Source: Teratosphaeria epicoccoides (lineage: Eukaryota; Ascomycota; Dothideomycetes; Mycosphaerellales; Teratosphaeriaceae). Taken from it: a DNA stretch of 64,000 nucleotides. Within the stretch, counting starts at the first letter, position 1; every line of letters begins with the position of its first letter. The DNA is taken from positions 110,167 to 174,166 of the forward strand of contig JADDMT010000065.1 in the NCBI GenBank assembly GCA_021401465.1, in the 5' to 3' direction. The translations under genes and the position numbers were made by a program. The notes below the pieces were generated by a model. It was not told the DNA's origin. It saw nothing but the letters and a program-made list of their open reading frames with translations, and did not search any database. Positions 43,901 to 55,410 of the stretch are shown piece by piece.

Positions 43901-45778
43901 GCCGATGCTCTCTCCAGCAGCTGCACCGCCTCCGGCCCTCGTACGCAGAATAAGAGCGGTGGTACGGTGTCTGAGGTGGTGTTGGAGCGGTGGACAATCG
44001 AGCTGGGCGACAAGGCTGGTTACTCCGCCGAAGAATTGAACGATCAGCTTGCCAATGTGTACAAGAAGGGGGTGGTGCTCTTCCGATCGCTCTACACGTT
44101 TCTGCACTTCTTGCCCGCGTGGAAGCTGTATCGGCGTTTTGGCAGACAAGCTGGTGGTAATGGGCACAATTTGCGGCTCAAATATCGCATCAGGGAAGGG
44201 GGCATCAGGTCTGGCGGAAGCAGCCAGGGTCTTTCGACATCACGCGGTTACAAGGACTCATTGTACGCTCCCCTTTGCCCTTCGGAGCTTGCCACCAGCC
44301 TCAGTACCAACACGACCGACCCATTGCACTTTGTCCGACACCATGCTATACCAGCTCTGCATTGTCCTGCTGGTCCTCTTCATATCAGAGCGGGCTACAG
44401 ACTTTCTGCCGAGATTCGCGTCGTGGATTCTGAGGCGCTGCTTTCTTCGCGATTCCTGAGCCGCGACCAAGGCCTCCCACCGACCCTCGCCGCTCATCAC
44501 CTCGCACGCGCCGGCGGCTCACTTCCAGCAGGCGCGCGAGCACCACGAACATCATCATCATCATCATCATCGGTGGCGGCTTCACAGACCGCATCACGCA
44601 CACAATACGGCAGTGCGGCGGAATCACGGACAACGCAACGGCAGCCTAGAGCATTACTGGGCGCTTACGGCAGTTTGGGCACATTCCACGGAGGAGCAAA
44701 CATCGAGAAGAGGGAGTCACCGCTATCAGAAATCCAACACCATCACATTACACAAGACATAGACGACGCAGACGAGGAAAGAGCGAGCATGGATCGCCTC
44801 AATCGTGTTGCCAGAGACGAGCTCGGCCATGAGATCCTTCCAAGCAAGGACGAGGTTCGCAAGGAGATTTTGGGCAGCTCGCCGTCTTCCTCATCATCAT
44901 CGAATCGCATCAGGCCACGCGGTGAGCCAATCCGCTTCAACGGCAAATCGCCGTTCAAGGCCGGCTCACTAGGCGATGCAGAGCTTGAAGCTTCATCTCC
45001 ACGCTCTCCTTCTACTCAGAGCGGCCGCTCGCCTGTTCTCCCACCAACGCTGGCGCATTACTCTACACTTGGCGCCTCTTCCACCGGCTCTGGCCCTTCA
45101 TCGATCCCTCGCGACAAGCGCCTCTCGCTCAATACGCTCCCGCAGCAGGCACTTCGGGCCCCAGGCGCCTCGCCTCTCTCCACAGACGCCGCCATTGCTT
45201 CTTCTGGTTCTCCCTCGCCCAAGCCGGCTCCCGTCCAGCGGTACTCGTCATCCTTCGCGAACCGCCCACGCCGCCAATACTCCGCCTCGGGCTCCCAGGC
45301 CGCCGGTCGTGGTTCCGCTGGGTCTGGGAGCTCGTCCACGCGCAATTCGGCCTCGGATGGCGGGGTCGCTGGTCCGCAGTCGGACGAGGAGAACATCGCA
45401 GATTTTGTGAAGTTGTTGGAGGGCGCTGCGGTAAAGAACCACGCCCTGACCAAGCCCAGCAGCCGTGGCAGTCAGGTCGTGAATCTCTCTAAGTACTCAG
45501 CGCTTAGAGATGGTGGCGTCGGGGCCCTCGCCGACGAGATGAGTGCGTCGAGCCTCATCAACGCTTCGTCGACGCCGCCAAGCCGGCGCCTTAGCAACGT
45601 GCCTGGCTTGAGCACGTCGTCGCCGCCGTCGCGTGGGGCCCTGGCGCACCAGCCGCATGTGCGGAGCAGGCTGAGCGCGCAGAGCATTGCGGAGGGGAGT
45701 AGGGAGGTGGAGGAGGTGGAGGAGGAGGAGGAAGAAGACGATGAACTGCCGTTCATCTTCCGCCAGGAAGATATCTGA
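40927..45778 (+). CDS. ATG13: autophagy protein Atg13
   Basis: Three exons (40927..41169, 41450..41545, 43721..45778) give 798 residues. ATG 40927 starts MHQHQRASPRSASAAS, a disordered N-terminus as in other fungal Atg13. The HORMA domain is assembled only by splicing: KLNQIVQ (end exon 1), NFHTKAALMICSARA and GDIKENRW (exon 2), FNIVMDDTDALLDDLVEWRR (exon 3), then VVLFRSLYTFLHFLPAWKL and RVVDSEALLSSRFLS. The rest is long, Ser/Pro-rich and disordered, with DFVKLLEG and a terminal acidic LPFIFRQED, both typical. Atg13 binds Atg1 and Atg17 and is dephosphorylated on starvation to start autophagosome formation. Both introns are phase 0 and abnormally long (280 and 2175 bp). A homopolymer Ser run is coded by an ATC/TCA repeat near 44550. 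Confidence 0.93.
41170..41449 (+). other. ATG13 intron 1 flanked by a 9-bp direct repeat
   Basis: 280-bp intron (GTACGT...GTGCAG). The last nine bases of exon 1, ATTGTGCAG (41161-41169), are repeated exactly as the last nine bases of the intron (41441-41449). This resembles the target-site duplication left by introner insertion. Confidence 0.7.
41546..43720 (+). other. ATG13 intron 2, 2175 bp
   Basis: Starts GTAAGT right after GDIKENRW and ends CTTGTAG right before FNIVMDDTD, so the HORMA domain fixes both borders. It is some 35-45 times longer than the typical intron in this window. The open frames inside are short, show no family motif, and I see no transposon protein or terminal repeats. 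Confidence 0.75.
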
Positions 45779-46631
45779 ACGGCGGAAATGACGACGGGAA
45801 CAGAAGTCCACAACAGCATGATGTATATATTTAGCGTGGCGTTTCGGAGAACCATAGACGACGGAATTGAGACGATGATTGCTGATCTCTCGCATAAATC
45901 ACCAAACAGAACTGACTCCACAACAAAATTGCCAGCACCACCGGGCCAGCTCGACACTAAACACTCGTCGCGCATTACACGATGCAAGACGAGGAGCGAC
46001 TGGCTCCAGGGCACCGGCCATTGATGCTTCAGCCTCGCTGCGCCGGTGAGCGGGGTCGGTCATGGACTTCTCGCTGAGAAGTGAGTTCTTCGTCCACAGC
46101 ATCGTTCGGTACGTGTGCTTCGCTAATTCAAGTCACAATACGGCTGTCTTTCGGACGCCGTCCGGCGACGTGCCAGCTGTAGTCGGCGTGCCCGCCACGG
46201 CAAACACTGCCGACCATCATACCAAGCAATAATTTCGGCGTCGCCATGACGTTCTTCGGTATCGGCCCTCAAATCCTTTGCATGGTCCGCCTCGGGCATA
46301 CTTGTATGGCAACGCGACGTTCGCAGCCGCAAGATCGACAGCAACGACAACGAGACTGAAGCTTACGTGACGCGTCAGAGACCTGACTGATGGAGGGAAC
46401 CCGCATTCTAGCATAAGACACGTTTTGCGTACTGATTACAAATGAACGCCGCTGACCATGTTTTCAGTATATGTTTTGAGCCACGAATGGAAGTCCAGAC
46501 GAATCCAGCCCGGCAGCATACCAGGCTCAGGAGCTCTCGATGCAAGTGATCCGACGGTCTGGAAGCGATTGACTGAGCCTGGACCGCGGATCACACCTAG
46601 CCACCATGACTGCCGCTCGTGAAGCATGTGC
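45779..46631. other. convergent intergenic spacer
   Basis: 853 bp between the ends of ATG13 and the minus-strand secreted-protein gene. Contains a GTATATATTTAG stretch shortly after ATG13, possibly part of its 3' processing signal. No coding evidence. Confidence 0.45.
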
Positions 46632-46953
46632 TCAGCAACCCTGGAAAAACACGTCCGTGAGACACTTGGCTGAATCGTCGCCTGGGTACAAGGACTCTTT
46701 GCTGCAGTGGCAGTTTGAGGACCTCGAAACACAGTTATCCGCGATCGTTCCAACGCCTTTGTCGTCGCAGTCCAGCTGCAACAGAGAGTCGGGGTTAGCA
46801 TCTCCTGGCGCCCGGCCATGAGCGTGGGTAACAAGTGGGACGTACGACGTATTTGCTGTCTGAACTACAGTATCGACCCGCGGGACTCGAACATTGTCCT
46901 TCGATGCTGGCGGCGAGGGTGGCTAGGATGAGGAGGATGCGTGGAGAGCACAT
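46632..46953 (-). CDS. small secreted protein with eight cysteines (candidate effector)
   Basis: Two exons on the minus strand, 46846..46953 and 46632..46775, split by a 70-bp intron (GTACGT...TTGCAG, phase 0), give 83 residues. The signal peptide is MCSPRILLILATLAASIEG; the mature chain begins QCSSPAGRYCSSDSKY, continues LDCDDKGVGTIADNC and NCHCSKE, and ends VFFQGC as its last residue. Eight cysteines in about 64 mature residues suggest four disulfides, a layout common in apoplastic effectors and antifungal proteins. A TATATATA box lies 142 bp upstream (47095-47102). Both exons are whole codons and the second ends exactly in a stop, so the model is self-consistent. Family unknown. Confidence 0.78.
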
Positions 46954-47583
46954 CGTGGTGTTGGTGAATTGGATAGCGGTCCTTCGAGAGACGGTAAAGC
47001 TTGTCGCTATAAATGCGTTCCGTACACAAGTGGTCTTTGGTAGGGAAGTGAAGCAGTAACGCAAGGACGGGTGCATTGTCTTCTTACACACGTGTATATA
47101 TATGACGCTTTAGCCACGGTTGGGAAAGGGCCAGACGGATGCAAGCGGCTCGCCACAAGCAAGAGCTATGCTAGCTGGTTTCTGATGGCAGAGAAAATCC
47201 AGCATATCGTGATCATGCAAGTGAAAGAAGACGTCGCCTAGACTCTTGGAGTCTCGTTGCGTCTCTTGGGGCGGCGAAATTGCGAGATTCAGAACTATCG
47301 TAAGTAGCATTTCCCGACGAATACTCATACAAAATAGATGAATGATGATCGCCTGGTTTCATACGCATACCCCGCGGCGTGTGATATCTCTCAAGCCACC
47401 GCCCCTGGTGTTCGAACATCCTGGCACGAACTCCACGCTACCCATGGTGTGAAACCCGTCAACATCCGAATCGTACACCCCAAACAAGGTGCTCTGCTAG
47501 CAGTACCCGCGCAAATAAGCCGACGGATCCAAAAGCGCCTGTTCCGCAAAGGAGCGTGGCCAGCTTCTAACCGCAGAGGTATC
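46954..47583. other. promoter of the eight-cysteine gene and RSC9 3' flank
   Basis: 630 bp between two minus-strand genes. Apart from the TATA box at 47095-47102 I see no feature. Confidence 0.45.
47095..47102 (-). promoter_or_regulatory. TATA box of the eight-cysteine secreted-protein gene
   Basis: TATATATA on the minus strand, 142 bp upstream of the ATG at 46953. Such clear TATA boxes are rare in this window and seem to go with the secreted-protein genes. Confidence 0.5.
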
Positions 47584-50500
47584 CTAGACCTCCTGCTGCC
47601 CGATCGCGCGCAACACGCTGCCAACGTAAGGGCCCAGGACTTTTGGCGCCACAGTCATGGCGAAGAACAGCCTCTCTTTCACTTCGTCTCCAAAGACTTT
47701 CTGCACCAAACTGCCGTCCTTCTCCTTGGAGTTTATCACGCCGTTGGTACCGTTGAGCGGACTGTCATTCTGCGACTGCACCGCTGGCGCCAAGGCAGGT
47801 GTTGGCGAAGGCATGAACTTCGCGATATTCCTCAGCACAAGCACCGCGCCGAGAGGCAGCCCAGTGGCGTCGTGCTTCTCGTCGACGATGAGGTCGTACG
47901 TGACGCGATCGCCGGAGATAGGCTGGTGCACGGACGACGGCGCAAGGTGGTGCTTCGACGCGTCTGTACCTGTCGTAGTGGGAAGGTGGGTCTGGATGTG
48001 TCTGGCGAAGAGCGTTGTCCGAGGGATTTCGGTGTCTGGCCCAGTGGCAAAGACGTCCTTTGAGACTCTCTTGCAAGCGCCCCATTTGCATCCATATATT
48101 GTCTTGTCGGCGGCTGCGAAATCAAATTGCTGGCCGATAGAGTTCTTCGCCGGAAGGCTATTGCCATTTGGCGTGGCATGGCCGTTCGCCATGGCGCTGG
48201 TCGGTCTGCTCGTCGGATTCGGCGTCAAATCAAGATCCATCTTGTCGCCCGAAGAATCCGTGTCCGTCCGATTTTGCGGTATGTTCAGATGATCCTTCAG
48301 GATGTGCTGTAGTATGTCTTCGCTGTGCTTAAACCAATCGTCACACTCTTCCTCTGTCGTGACTGGTCCAGACTGTACTCCAGTAATCGGATCTCTCTGT
48401 GGCTCAATATGCTTTGGCACCTTCCAACAACATTTGACCAGCTCCTTGCCCTTCTCGCTCGCGCTGCCTCTGCCTCCCGACAACAATCCGGTATCGACCG
48501 GCACTTTGCGAGAGCGAATGCCTCTGATGACGTATTTACTAGCAGCCGCAACCTGTGCAGTGGCTCCAGGAAACGTGGTGCTAACATTCTTAATGAATTC
48601 GCCTGCGATCAAATGCGGATGCGTTGTTTGATAGGGCGCGAAGGTGCGCTGGTAACTCTGCCACAGAGATATTTGAGTCATCTCTGACTCCTTGTCGGAC
48701 ATGAAACACATGCGCAGCCATTCTGAAGAGCGTTCGGGCTCATCAAGCTGGAGCAGGTCCCCGACGATGCTCTTTGAGACGACTGGAACAGGTGGCGGAT
48801 TTCTCGAGTCTTCAATTTGTGAGCGAGCCGACGGCCGCTGAACGTGCTCTTTGCCGCCGAAGAGCAGAAGCCGGCTGAGTTGTTGTGCGAGCAAGTTCAC
48901 GTCAAGGTCGTGCAGTAGATTCTCGACATTATCGCTGAACGACGTGTACTGGAAGAGAAAATCGAGACAAGCACTACGCAGCTCTTCGTCTTCGATCAAC
49001 AACCACTGCTGAACGTTCCATAAGACCTCACGAGGTACATCGTCTAATCTCTTGGGACCCTGCAAGTTCATTGCAATCCTGCTGATCGCTCGCAAAGCCG
49101 TGACGATCGCGCCTCGATCCTGACTGTACAGCTGTGCAAGCAGGCTTTGGTACAGCGCGTCCTGCGGGCCAAGGTCGCACCAGACGAGCAGCTGTTCGGC
49201 AACCTCTAGCAAATAGTGTTGCAATTCGACGATGGCAGGATGATGTGGGAGGTTGAGAACTATCGCAATCGCGTCCCGGATAAGTGGTTGCCTGATGAGA
49301 TATTGAGCATTCTCGTGCTGGAGGACCATATTCCTGACCACCAAGCCAGCTTCCGTGACGCAATTCAGCTGTGATTGAGAGGGACCATCAAGAATGCCGT
49401 CGTCATTTAGCTTAGGTATGCGTGACTGCAGCTTCCTAATCACATCACTGCTGCCGGTCAAGCCATTAAGGGTCTCTTCGTCAGCGTCCATGGTATCGTC
49501 GTCGTAGCTTACATCCCACTCGACATCGTAGAAAATGCTGCTGACTTGCAAGACCTTCTTGACCAATGCCTCCGCCAAGCCGGGAAACTGATCGAAGCGA
49601 TACTTGTCACCTCGCTCATGGCTGATCTTGACCAGATGATGTAAGGCGTACTGCTCCTCTTCGGGCATGCCACTCTGGAGGGCCAACTGGGCACGCACAT
49701 ATATGTTTGGTCCTATGAAGCCGGTACCCGGTAGCATGATGTTCTTGTACTTCTTTGCCAGTGGTCCGGCATTCGCCTCGGCCTTGCGTTTGCGCTCGTT
49801 GCGGTAGTAGTCGGGGTTGTTTGCGGGGGTGGTGACGGGTTTGAGAGATAGTGGGTATGATTGTGACGGCTCATAGTTGGCCAAGGTGGCAGACGCTGCA
49901 CCGTTGGAAGCATTCACGAAGCCATTGAGTCCAGCTCCGGGTGTGGGAGAGTTCATGGCCTGGACTGCCCCGCGTGCGTGCCTGCCCGAGGTCAAGTCTG
50001 GCTGGAAGAGCACTCTCTGCGGTGGAGCCTGCCTCAAACCGCGAGTTGTGCGCCCTGTCGCACTGCCTGGATCTTCCGCGCTGTCCATGGTGTTCTCGCC
50101 CTTTGGTGTCCGTTGCTCCGGGCTCGTGCCTTCATCGTCGGCGTCGGCACTGGCCACCAACTTCTCCTCTTTGGTCGGCGGCCTGACAAAGTTCTCCAGC
50201 GTCCTGCCCATCACATTGCCGCCTTTCGCCGTGACTTCCTCTAAGATCTCCTTCGGCGGGGGCTCCTTCTTCCAGTGATTGCTGATCTCGTACGCACATA
50301 GATTCTTGTAGTAGACGTTCTTGATCTGAAAGGCCTGCGCGGCGGTGTACACGTTCTTGCCGATGAACTCCTCTGCCAGCTTCCTCCACATCAACGGCTT
50401 CGCTTTGGTGTCCGACACGAGATCGTAGCCGCCCTCGCCTACCACGCGCTGGTAGAGCTTGAGCAGGTCAACATGTCGGATGCCAACTTTCGGCTCTGGC

Positions 50501-50668
50501 TCGAGGTTGGTGCTGAAAGACGCCGCGCATGTGAGCAGTCGCACGTGACACAGAAGCTTGTATATGCCCTGCTACTCACCCGCGCTTTTGATGGTATCCG
50601 GAGAGCTTCTTCATGAACTCCTCGCGCTCGTCTGTCCTCTCAATGCTTTCCCCTCGCCTTGGTGCCAT
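47584..50668 (-). CDS. RSC9: RSC chromatin-remodelling complex subunit Rsc9
   Basis: Two exons on the minus strand, 50580..50668 and 47584..50512, give 1005 residues; the 67-bp intron (GTGAGT...TTCAG) joins YHQKRG to TNLEPEPKVG. The ARID DNA-binding domain opens the protein (EEFMKKLSGYHQKRG, VDLLKLYQRVVGEGGYDLV, WRKLAEEF, NVYYKNLCAYE). A long armadillo-like helical region follows. An RFX-type winged helix starts around SEWLRMCFMSDKESEMTQ and runs through LWQSYQRTF. Towards the C-terminus is a C2H2-like finger (YGCKWGACKRV...FARHIQTH). Rsc9 belongs to the RSC remodeller that repositions nucleosomes at promoters. The gene is divergent from a Rec114-like gene, 427 bp away. Confidence 0.92.
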
Positions 50669-51095
50669 CTTGGGCGTGCTGCAGCCTCTCGCTGCACGGT
50701 ACACAGCCGCGGCCTCCAGATGCAACAGATCGCCGGCCACCGCTATGATTCAGACACCAGAAAGTCGATTGTTTGCGACCAAAACCGACGTAATGCGACG
50801 GAAGATCAGCCGAGCCTGGCTTTGCACGTACTGGGCTGTATGTTACACGTCCCAGGGTCGCGCCTTCCATCGCGGAACACGGCGAAACATGATCTCCGAG
50901 TTGAACCCACTTTACGCGCGACCTCCGTCCTTCGACCTGGGCTCCAATGCATCTCACCCATCTGGCCACCCCAGCGCTGCATCAGCAAGATCGCGTCGCT
51001 CGGCCGCTTCGCAGTTTGCTCGGTCTCGGGAAGAGATCTTGACCCATTCGCTAACCGCAGGACCTGCTCAGATCGAGCTTGCGGCTGCCTTCAAC
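50669..51095. promoter_or_regulatory. bidirectional promoter region RSC9 / Rec114-like
   Basis: 427 bp between divergent starts at 50668 and 51096. A plus-strand frame stays open from 50613 into the Rec114-like first exon, but an N-terminal extension through it would overlap RSC9 exon 1 and shows no conserved features. Confidence 0.4.
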
Positions 51096-52942
51096 ATGGC
51101 GACCGACATTTGCTACCCCGTCATCAAATTCTCGTTCGCAACGGGTGTACGACACGACGGTTCTGTACCTTGGCAACACTATCAGTCGGATCAGCTCTTT
51201 GTCATAGTCAAGGGAACAGACACCCAGTTCCCCGACGGCAGGCTGCGTCCGGATGGCAAGCTTGACTTGAAAGTTGTTGACCGTACCAAGGTCATGGTGC
51301 GATTTGTCGGTATTGACATGCGCGGAAATGCACTGATGATGAGCAGGAGAGTGTTAACATTGCTCGATATGTTGATGATGCGACTGACACCCGGAGACGC
51401 GCACGGGAAGCCAGGATAGCGCTCAAGGTTGAGCAGCTACCCATGTTCGGCATCACACAAGACAGCCTCCTTGCACTACGCTATAAACTGGGTGATGGAC
51501 AAGTGAGACACGTCAATGACTCTCCTGTGTGCTGATATGCTAAACTAGATCAGGCTCGTCGCTTTCAGCTGCGGTTGGAAGATTCCGCCAGGTGCAAGCA
51601 GATCGTTAGCGTCTTCGAACGACGTGGTATGGAGTTCCAGGAGAGGCGTCCGCGTACTGCCAGACCTGACACGGGAAGATCCACATCTACAGCAGTCACG
51701 GATCGTCCGCACACGTCTCACATGCAGCCGACCCCGCCCAATTCTGACCATGCGAATCAGTCACGAATACCTTGCGCGGATAGATCGCAAGGTGATCTGA
51801 TCTCCACAAGCCGACCGGGTTGGTTGCCGCAAGACGTTCAAGTGCCGGCTGACTATACCCGAGACGAGCCTTTCGCGCCGAAAAATGATATGCCTGCTGC
51901 GGCCACAACGTCCCAGCTTATCCGAACGTCGACCATGCAGCAAAGACTCGATACCGAATTGACCAAGCCGATCGACGTGTTCAATCAGAAGGAGAGGCCT
52001 TCGTCAACTTCGCATCTCAGCACTCTGGAGCGGATCCGGAACGCCGTTGAGGATGACAGTGCATCTTCAAGTAATCCTGTGGCGCCCACCGACGGTCTCC
52101 AACCAAGCGAAAGGGTCCTAGCTGGGAGTCTTGGTCCTCACTCAGGCCCAATGCCTTCTTCTGACCCAGCCCAAATATTGACCTCGACGACGATAGTGCC
52201 GCCACCAGAAACGCAGGAGTTTGAACTACCGCCAAGGCGCGAGCTGCCATTTAAGCGCCCTGAAAGTAAACGCAGCAGTACTGGCCGAGAACCAGACTCT
52301 AACCCGCCACCACTATCAAAGCTTAAGCCCACAGCCGGCGGCGCAGGCATTGCTGGACGATCTGATGTCCATTCGCGCACGAAGGATAACGCAGGCCGTC
52401 CGAGCACGGCCTCACCACTCAAGCGTTCATTTGTAGCCGTTGATGAGCACATCAGTGGTAGGCCACAGACTTCTATCGGTCTACAATCCGCTTGTACCAT
52501 ACCGTCATCGGCTGGAGAATATTCGCTGCTAAACCCATCGCCAACGAATGCCGAAGCTTCCGAGAAAGTGAAAAAGCCACGTCGAATGGACGAGCTCCCG
52601 TCAATCCTCAGCAGCCGTGAGCCATTTGGTCAGCGGACGACCAACACGCAGAATCCCAGAGTCAACAGCCTCGCAGATGCCGAACACGAGGTTGATTCGT
52701 CATATTCGCCAAGCAAGAGGCAGGCAGTTTCGGTACACGACCCAGTCATGAGTGTCTATACTGCCGTTGAAGCAGCTGCCGATACAGCCGCAACCACGCT
52801 GGAAGAGTATGCCACGCAGTCCTTCCAGGACCGCCAAACTGCCTTGGAGCAGTTCATGATTAGCAATCTGGAGAATCCTGCTTTCGTAAAGCTGTGTGAG
52901 GACATTGAGAATTGCTGGAGGAGGATCGCTTTGGGGCTTTGA
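51096..52942 (+). CDS. REC114: Rec114-like meiotic recombination protein
   Basis: Exons 51096..51296, 51347..51502 and 51554..52942 give 581 residues; introns are 50 and 51 bp. The first 150 residues read like the PH-like N-terminal domain of Rec114: CYPVIKFSFATGVRHDGSVPWQHY, a beta-rich stretch, then EARIALKVEQLPMFGITQDS, LALRYKLGDGQ and ARRFQLRLEDSARCKQIVSVFERRGMEFQ. The remainder is Ser/Pro-rich and disordered, ending in a short helical segment (ENPAFVKLCEDIENCWRRI) that fits the C-terminal helix used to bind Mei4. Rec114 with Mei4 and Mer2 supports Spo11 break formation. The match is by pattern, not close identity. The intron-1 donor (GTGCGA at 51297) is the least certain border; GTCATG at 51291 would also keep frame. 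Confidence 0.6.
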
Positions 52943-53731
52943 TGGGCCGTAATGCTACGTTATCTGTGATTGTTTGCGTGGTGTTTGTGGTCATTTGGGA
53001 GGATATGTATGGGCTGTACCCTGTTGCTTCGCTGTGTGATGAGAGACGGCCGATCGCGATAGTGCGAGTAATACGCAGTGTATCTTAACAAGAATCGATA
53101 GTTCTCACTCTTCCACATGCATATCGGTAATAATCTCGAGGTCGAAGTGAGTCTGCCTCCGCGTTTAGCCTAACGCCGACCAGCTCCGATCATGCAAGCG
53201 CACGGCCGATCAGTACTTTGATAGGCAAGCACGCCATAGCGCCTAACACTAATGCTCGCCTCAACGAGTGACCAAGCTTGCAAACAAGGCTTCTGCGACG
53301 CTACCAAGGTACGTGACTTACGATTCCTTGGGTTGTGCGCCAGCCAGAAACAGCCGTACGAGTCGACGCCGAATGGTGACTACATCATCGATGACGAAAT
53401 CGGTCGAGATGGCCATCGGGCAATTTGCTGGTCAGTACCATTCGAGCACGCGATCTAGGCCGGAGCGGGATGGTTCTCGCTGGCTTGCAGGGGTCATGCC
53501 TAGGGGCCTTGCCGCTTCTCAAAGGGACATTTAAGCTTGAGCATGTGAACATACATGTGAGTGTTTCGGTTTTGGCATTTGAGACATAGTGGAATTCCTT
53601 GGAGGCACGATTGGACTCACTGATCACCAGATCTGTCCGGGACAGATTTTGAGATTGGAAGGACGACACAAAGAAACGTTGAGCCGTGACATTACGAAAT
53701 CTTGGACAAAAGCAGGATTTATCATAGAAAG
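52943..53731. other. intergenic spacer
   Basis: 789 bp between two plus-strand genes. A short plus-strand frame at 53252 (MLASTSDQACKQGFCDATK then a GTACGT donor) could be the start of a small gene, but I could not complete it. Confidence 0.4.
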
Positions 53732-54724
53732 ATGACAGCAGCGGTGATCCGAGCTTCACCTGATGGTTCGGAGAGTAGTCGGCCCAGCAAGCAGAGACGG
53801 ATGTCACAGGATGAGGTCGAAGTTGCGGAGTCGCGAGGGATGCTACCTGACGAATTTGAAAGCACCCGGCCTTGCAAACGGAGACGATTTTCAAAGGATG
53901 AAGCCGAAGTGGAGAAGCCTCCCGGGACGCTGACTCCACCCACGAGCGACAGCGATGTCGACGTGGCAGAGTCAAGCCCAGCCGCTACGGGACTGGGAGT
54001 TGAAGGCCTGCTCGCGAAAGCCACTCATGTCCTGGCTACCGAGGCAGCGGCGCTTGCAAACATCAGCAAAATCTACCAGACGAGAGTGGAAGCTAAAGCT
54101 AGCCTCAAGCAAGCAGTATCTGCTGTCCTAGATGCCCATCGGGCTGGCGGCAAGTTCATTACTTGTGGCGTGGGCAAGTCGGGCTATATCGCCCAGAAAC
54201 TGGTCGCTACATGCAAATCATTAGGCATTGGCGCCAGCTTCTTGCACGCGTGTGAAGCCGTACATGGAGATCTGGGAGACATCAGACCCCACGATGTCGT
54301 GCTGTTCGTGAGCTACAGCGGCAAGACAGCCGAGCTGCTGAATTTGCTCCCGCACATTTCAGCTTCGACCAGGATCATGGCACTTTCCGGCCACACAAAT
54401 AAGCAAGAGTGCATGCTCGTCTCCAGCAGAGACGACGGTATTCTCCTTCCAGCTCCAATTCCGGAGAAGGAGGAAATCAGCTTCGGCGTGGCAGCTCCCA
54501 CCACGTCGACAACAGTCGCACTCGCGGTCGCAGATATGTTGGCACTGACGGCCGCGGATGGACTGCATCGAGGGGACACGAAACAGGCATTTGTGCGCAA
54601 CCATCCTGGAGGCGCGATTGGGGTCAGTCATAGGGATGTGGAGAAGGTGAAGAAGAAGAATGGGGCGGGGTTTGCGGTGTTGGAACTGCCTAGTCCGAGC
54701 ATTTCTGGGAGCGACGACGGTTGA
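53732..54724 (+). CDS. SIS-domain sugar-phosphate isomerase-like protein
   Basis: A single exon of 330 residues from ATG 53732. Residues ~95-310 form a SIS domain of the KpsF/GutQ/KdsD type: GGKFITCGVGKSGYIAQKL, then CEAVHGDLGDIRPHDVVLF and SYSGKTAELLNLL, with VAAPTTSTTVALAVADMLA and FVRNHPGGAIG, which match arabinose-5-phosphate isomerases. Bacterial KdsD proteins add two CBS domains; here only about 30 residues follow. The first 85 residues are a fungal addition containing a duplicated basic/acidic module (SRPSKQRRMSQDEVEVAE and TRPCKRRRFSKDEAEVEK), each copy looking like a nuclear localisation signal. In fungi, which do not make KDO, the substrate is unknown; pentose or polyol phosphate is a guess. 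Confidence 0.85.
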   Translation: MTAAVIRASPDGSESSRPSKQRRMSQDEVEVAESRGMLPDEFESTRPCKRRRFSKDEAEVEKPPGTLTPPTSDSDVDVAESSPAATGLGVEGLLAKATHVLATEAAALANISKIYQTRVEAKASLKQAVSAVLDAHRAGGKFITCGVGKSGYIAQKLVATCKSLGIGASFLHACEAVHGDLGDIRPHDVVLFVSYSGKTAELLNLLPHISASTRIMALSGHTNKQECMLVSSRDDGILLPAPIPEKEEISFGVAAPTTSTTVALAVADMLALTAADGLHRGDTKQAFVRNHPGGAIGVSHRDVEKVKKKNGAGFAVLELPSPSISGSDDG

Positions 54725-55410
54725 TGCCGTGGACGTGCTTAATGGTTTGGTAGCTCCTGGACTGCTGGGGAAAATTGGTTGGTAGATCGCGGATTGAGAA
54801 TTCGTGAAGCTATGGTACTTTTGGTATTTGACGTATTGGAAGCATCGGAGTGCATTCTGGCGATCCACTCCGGGACAAGTGCCGGGACAAATATGTTTCG
54901 CTTACATAGCCCCTAGCCTTGCGCTCGGGTAACGATTTCAATCGGTACGTGGACGACTTAATCTAGCCTCTCGTCGGCCAATACAGTCAATCTGCACATT
55001 CGTACGTTAACTCTTCAACTTGGCTTGGCGACGAGGTATCCTGCCTAAATCTCAGGCAATCTTAGGCAGGCGCAGTAAGGTATGCAGCCGATTGCGGGCC
55101 AAACCGACGCTCGATTAATTTCACCACTGTTATCACCACCATAGGCCAAGTAAAAGCGACTCAATCGAAAAGATATAAGTGGTCAGATTTGTTATATGAA
55201 CCTTGCAAACAGACTGTAAGCTGAAGCAACATCCATGTCTCGCCGGCCAGGTCCGGCAGGGCTTGGTGCCCGGACATCAGATGCATGCATGCACATGTAG
55301 TATATATTGAACCTGGTAATGGCCCCCCCGCGCCACACACCACGTAGTACTCAAGCTGATCACCTCCTTTCAGAACACTTTCACAGATACATAAGAAAAA
55401 ACACCGAAAC
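54725..55410. other. intergenic, promoter of a secreted-protein gene
   Basis: 686 bp between two plus-strand genes. Contains the TATA box at 55301 and an alternating ATGCATGCAT stretch just before it. Nothing else supported. Confidence 0.4.
55301..55307 (+). promoter_or_regulatory. TATA box of the secreted-protein gene at 55411
   Basis: TATATAT lies 110 bp before the ATG at 55411. Confidence 0.5.

Noticed and set aside
53252..53458. MLASTSDQACKQGFCDATK followed by a GTACGT donor
   Set aside because: Could be the start of a small gene, but no acceptor gives a sensible continuation.
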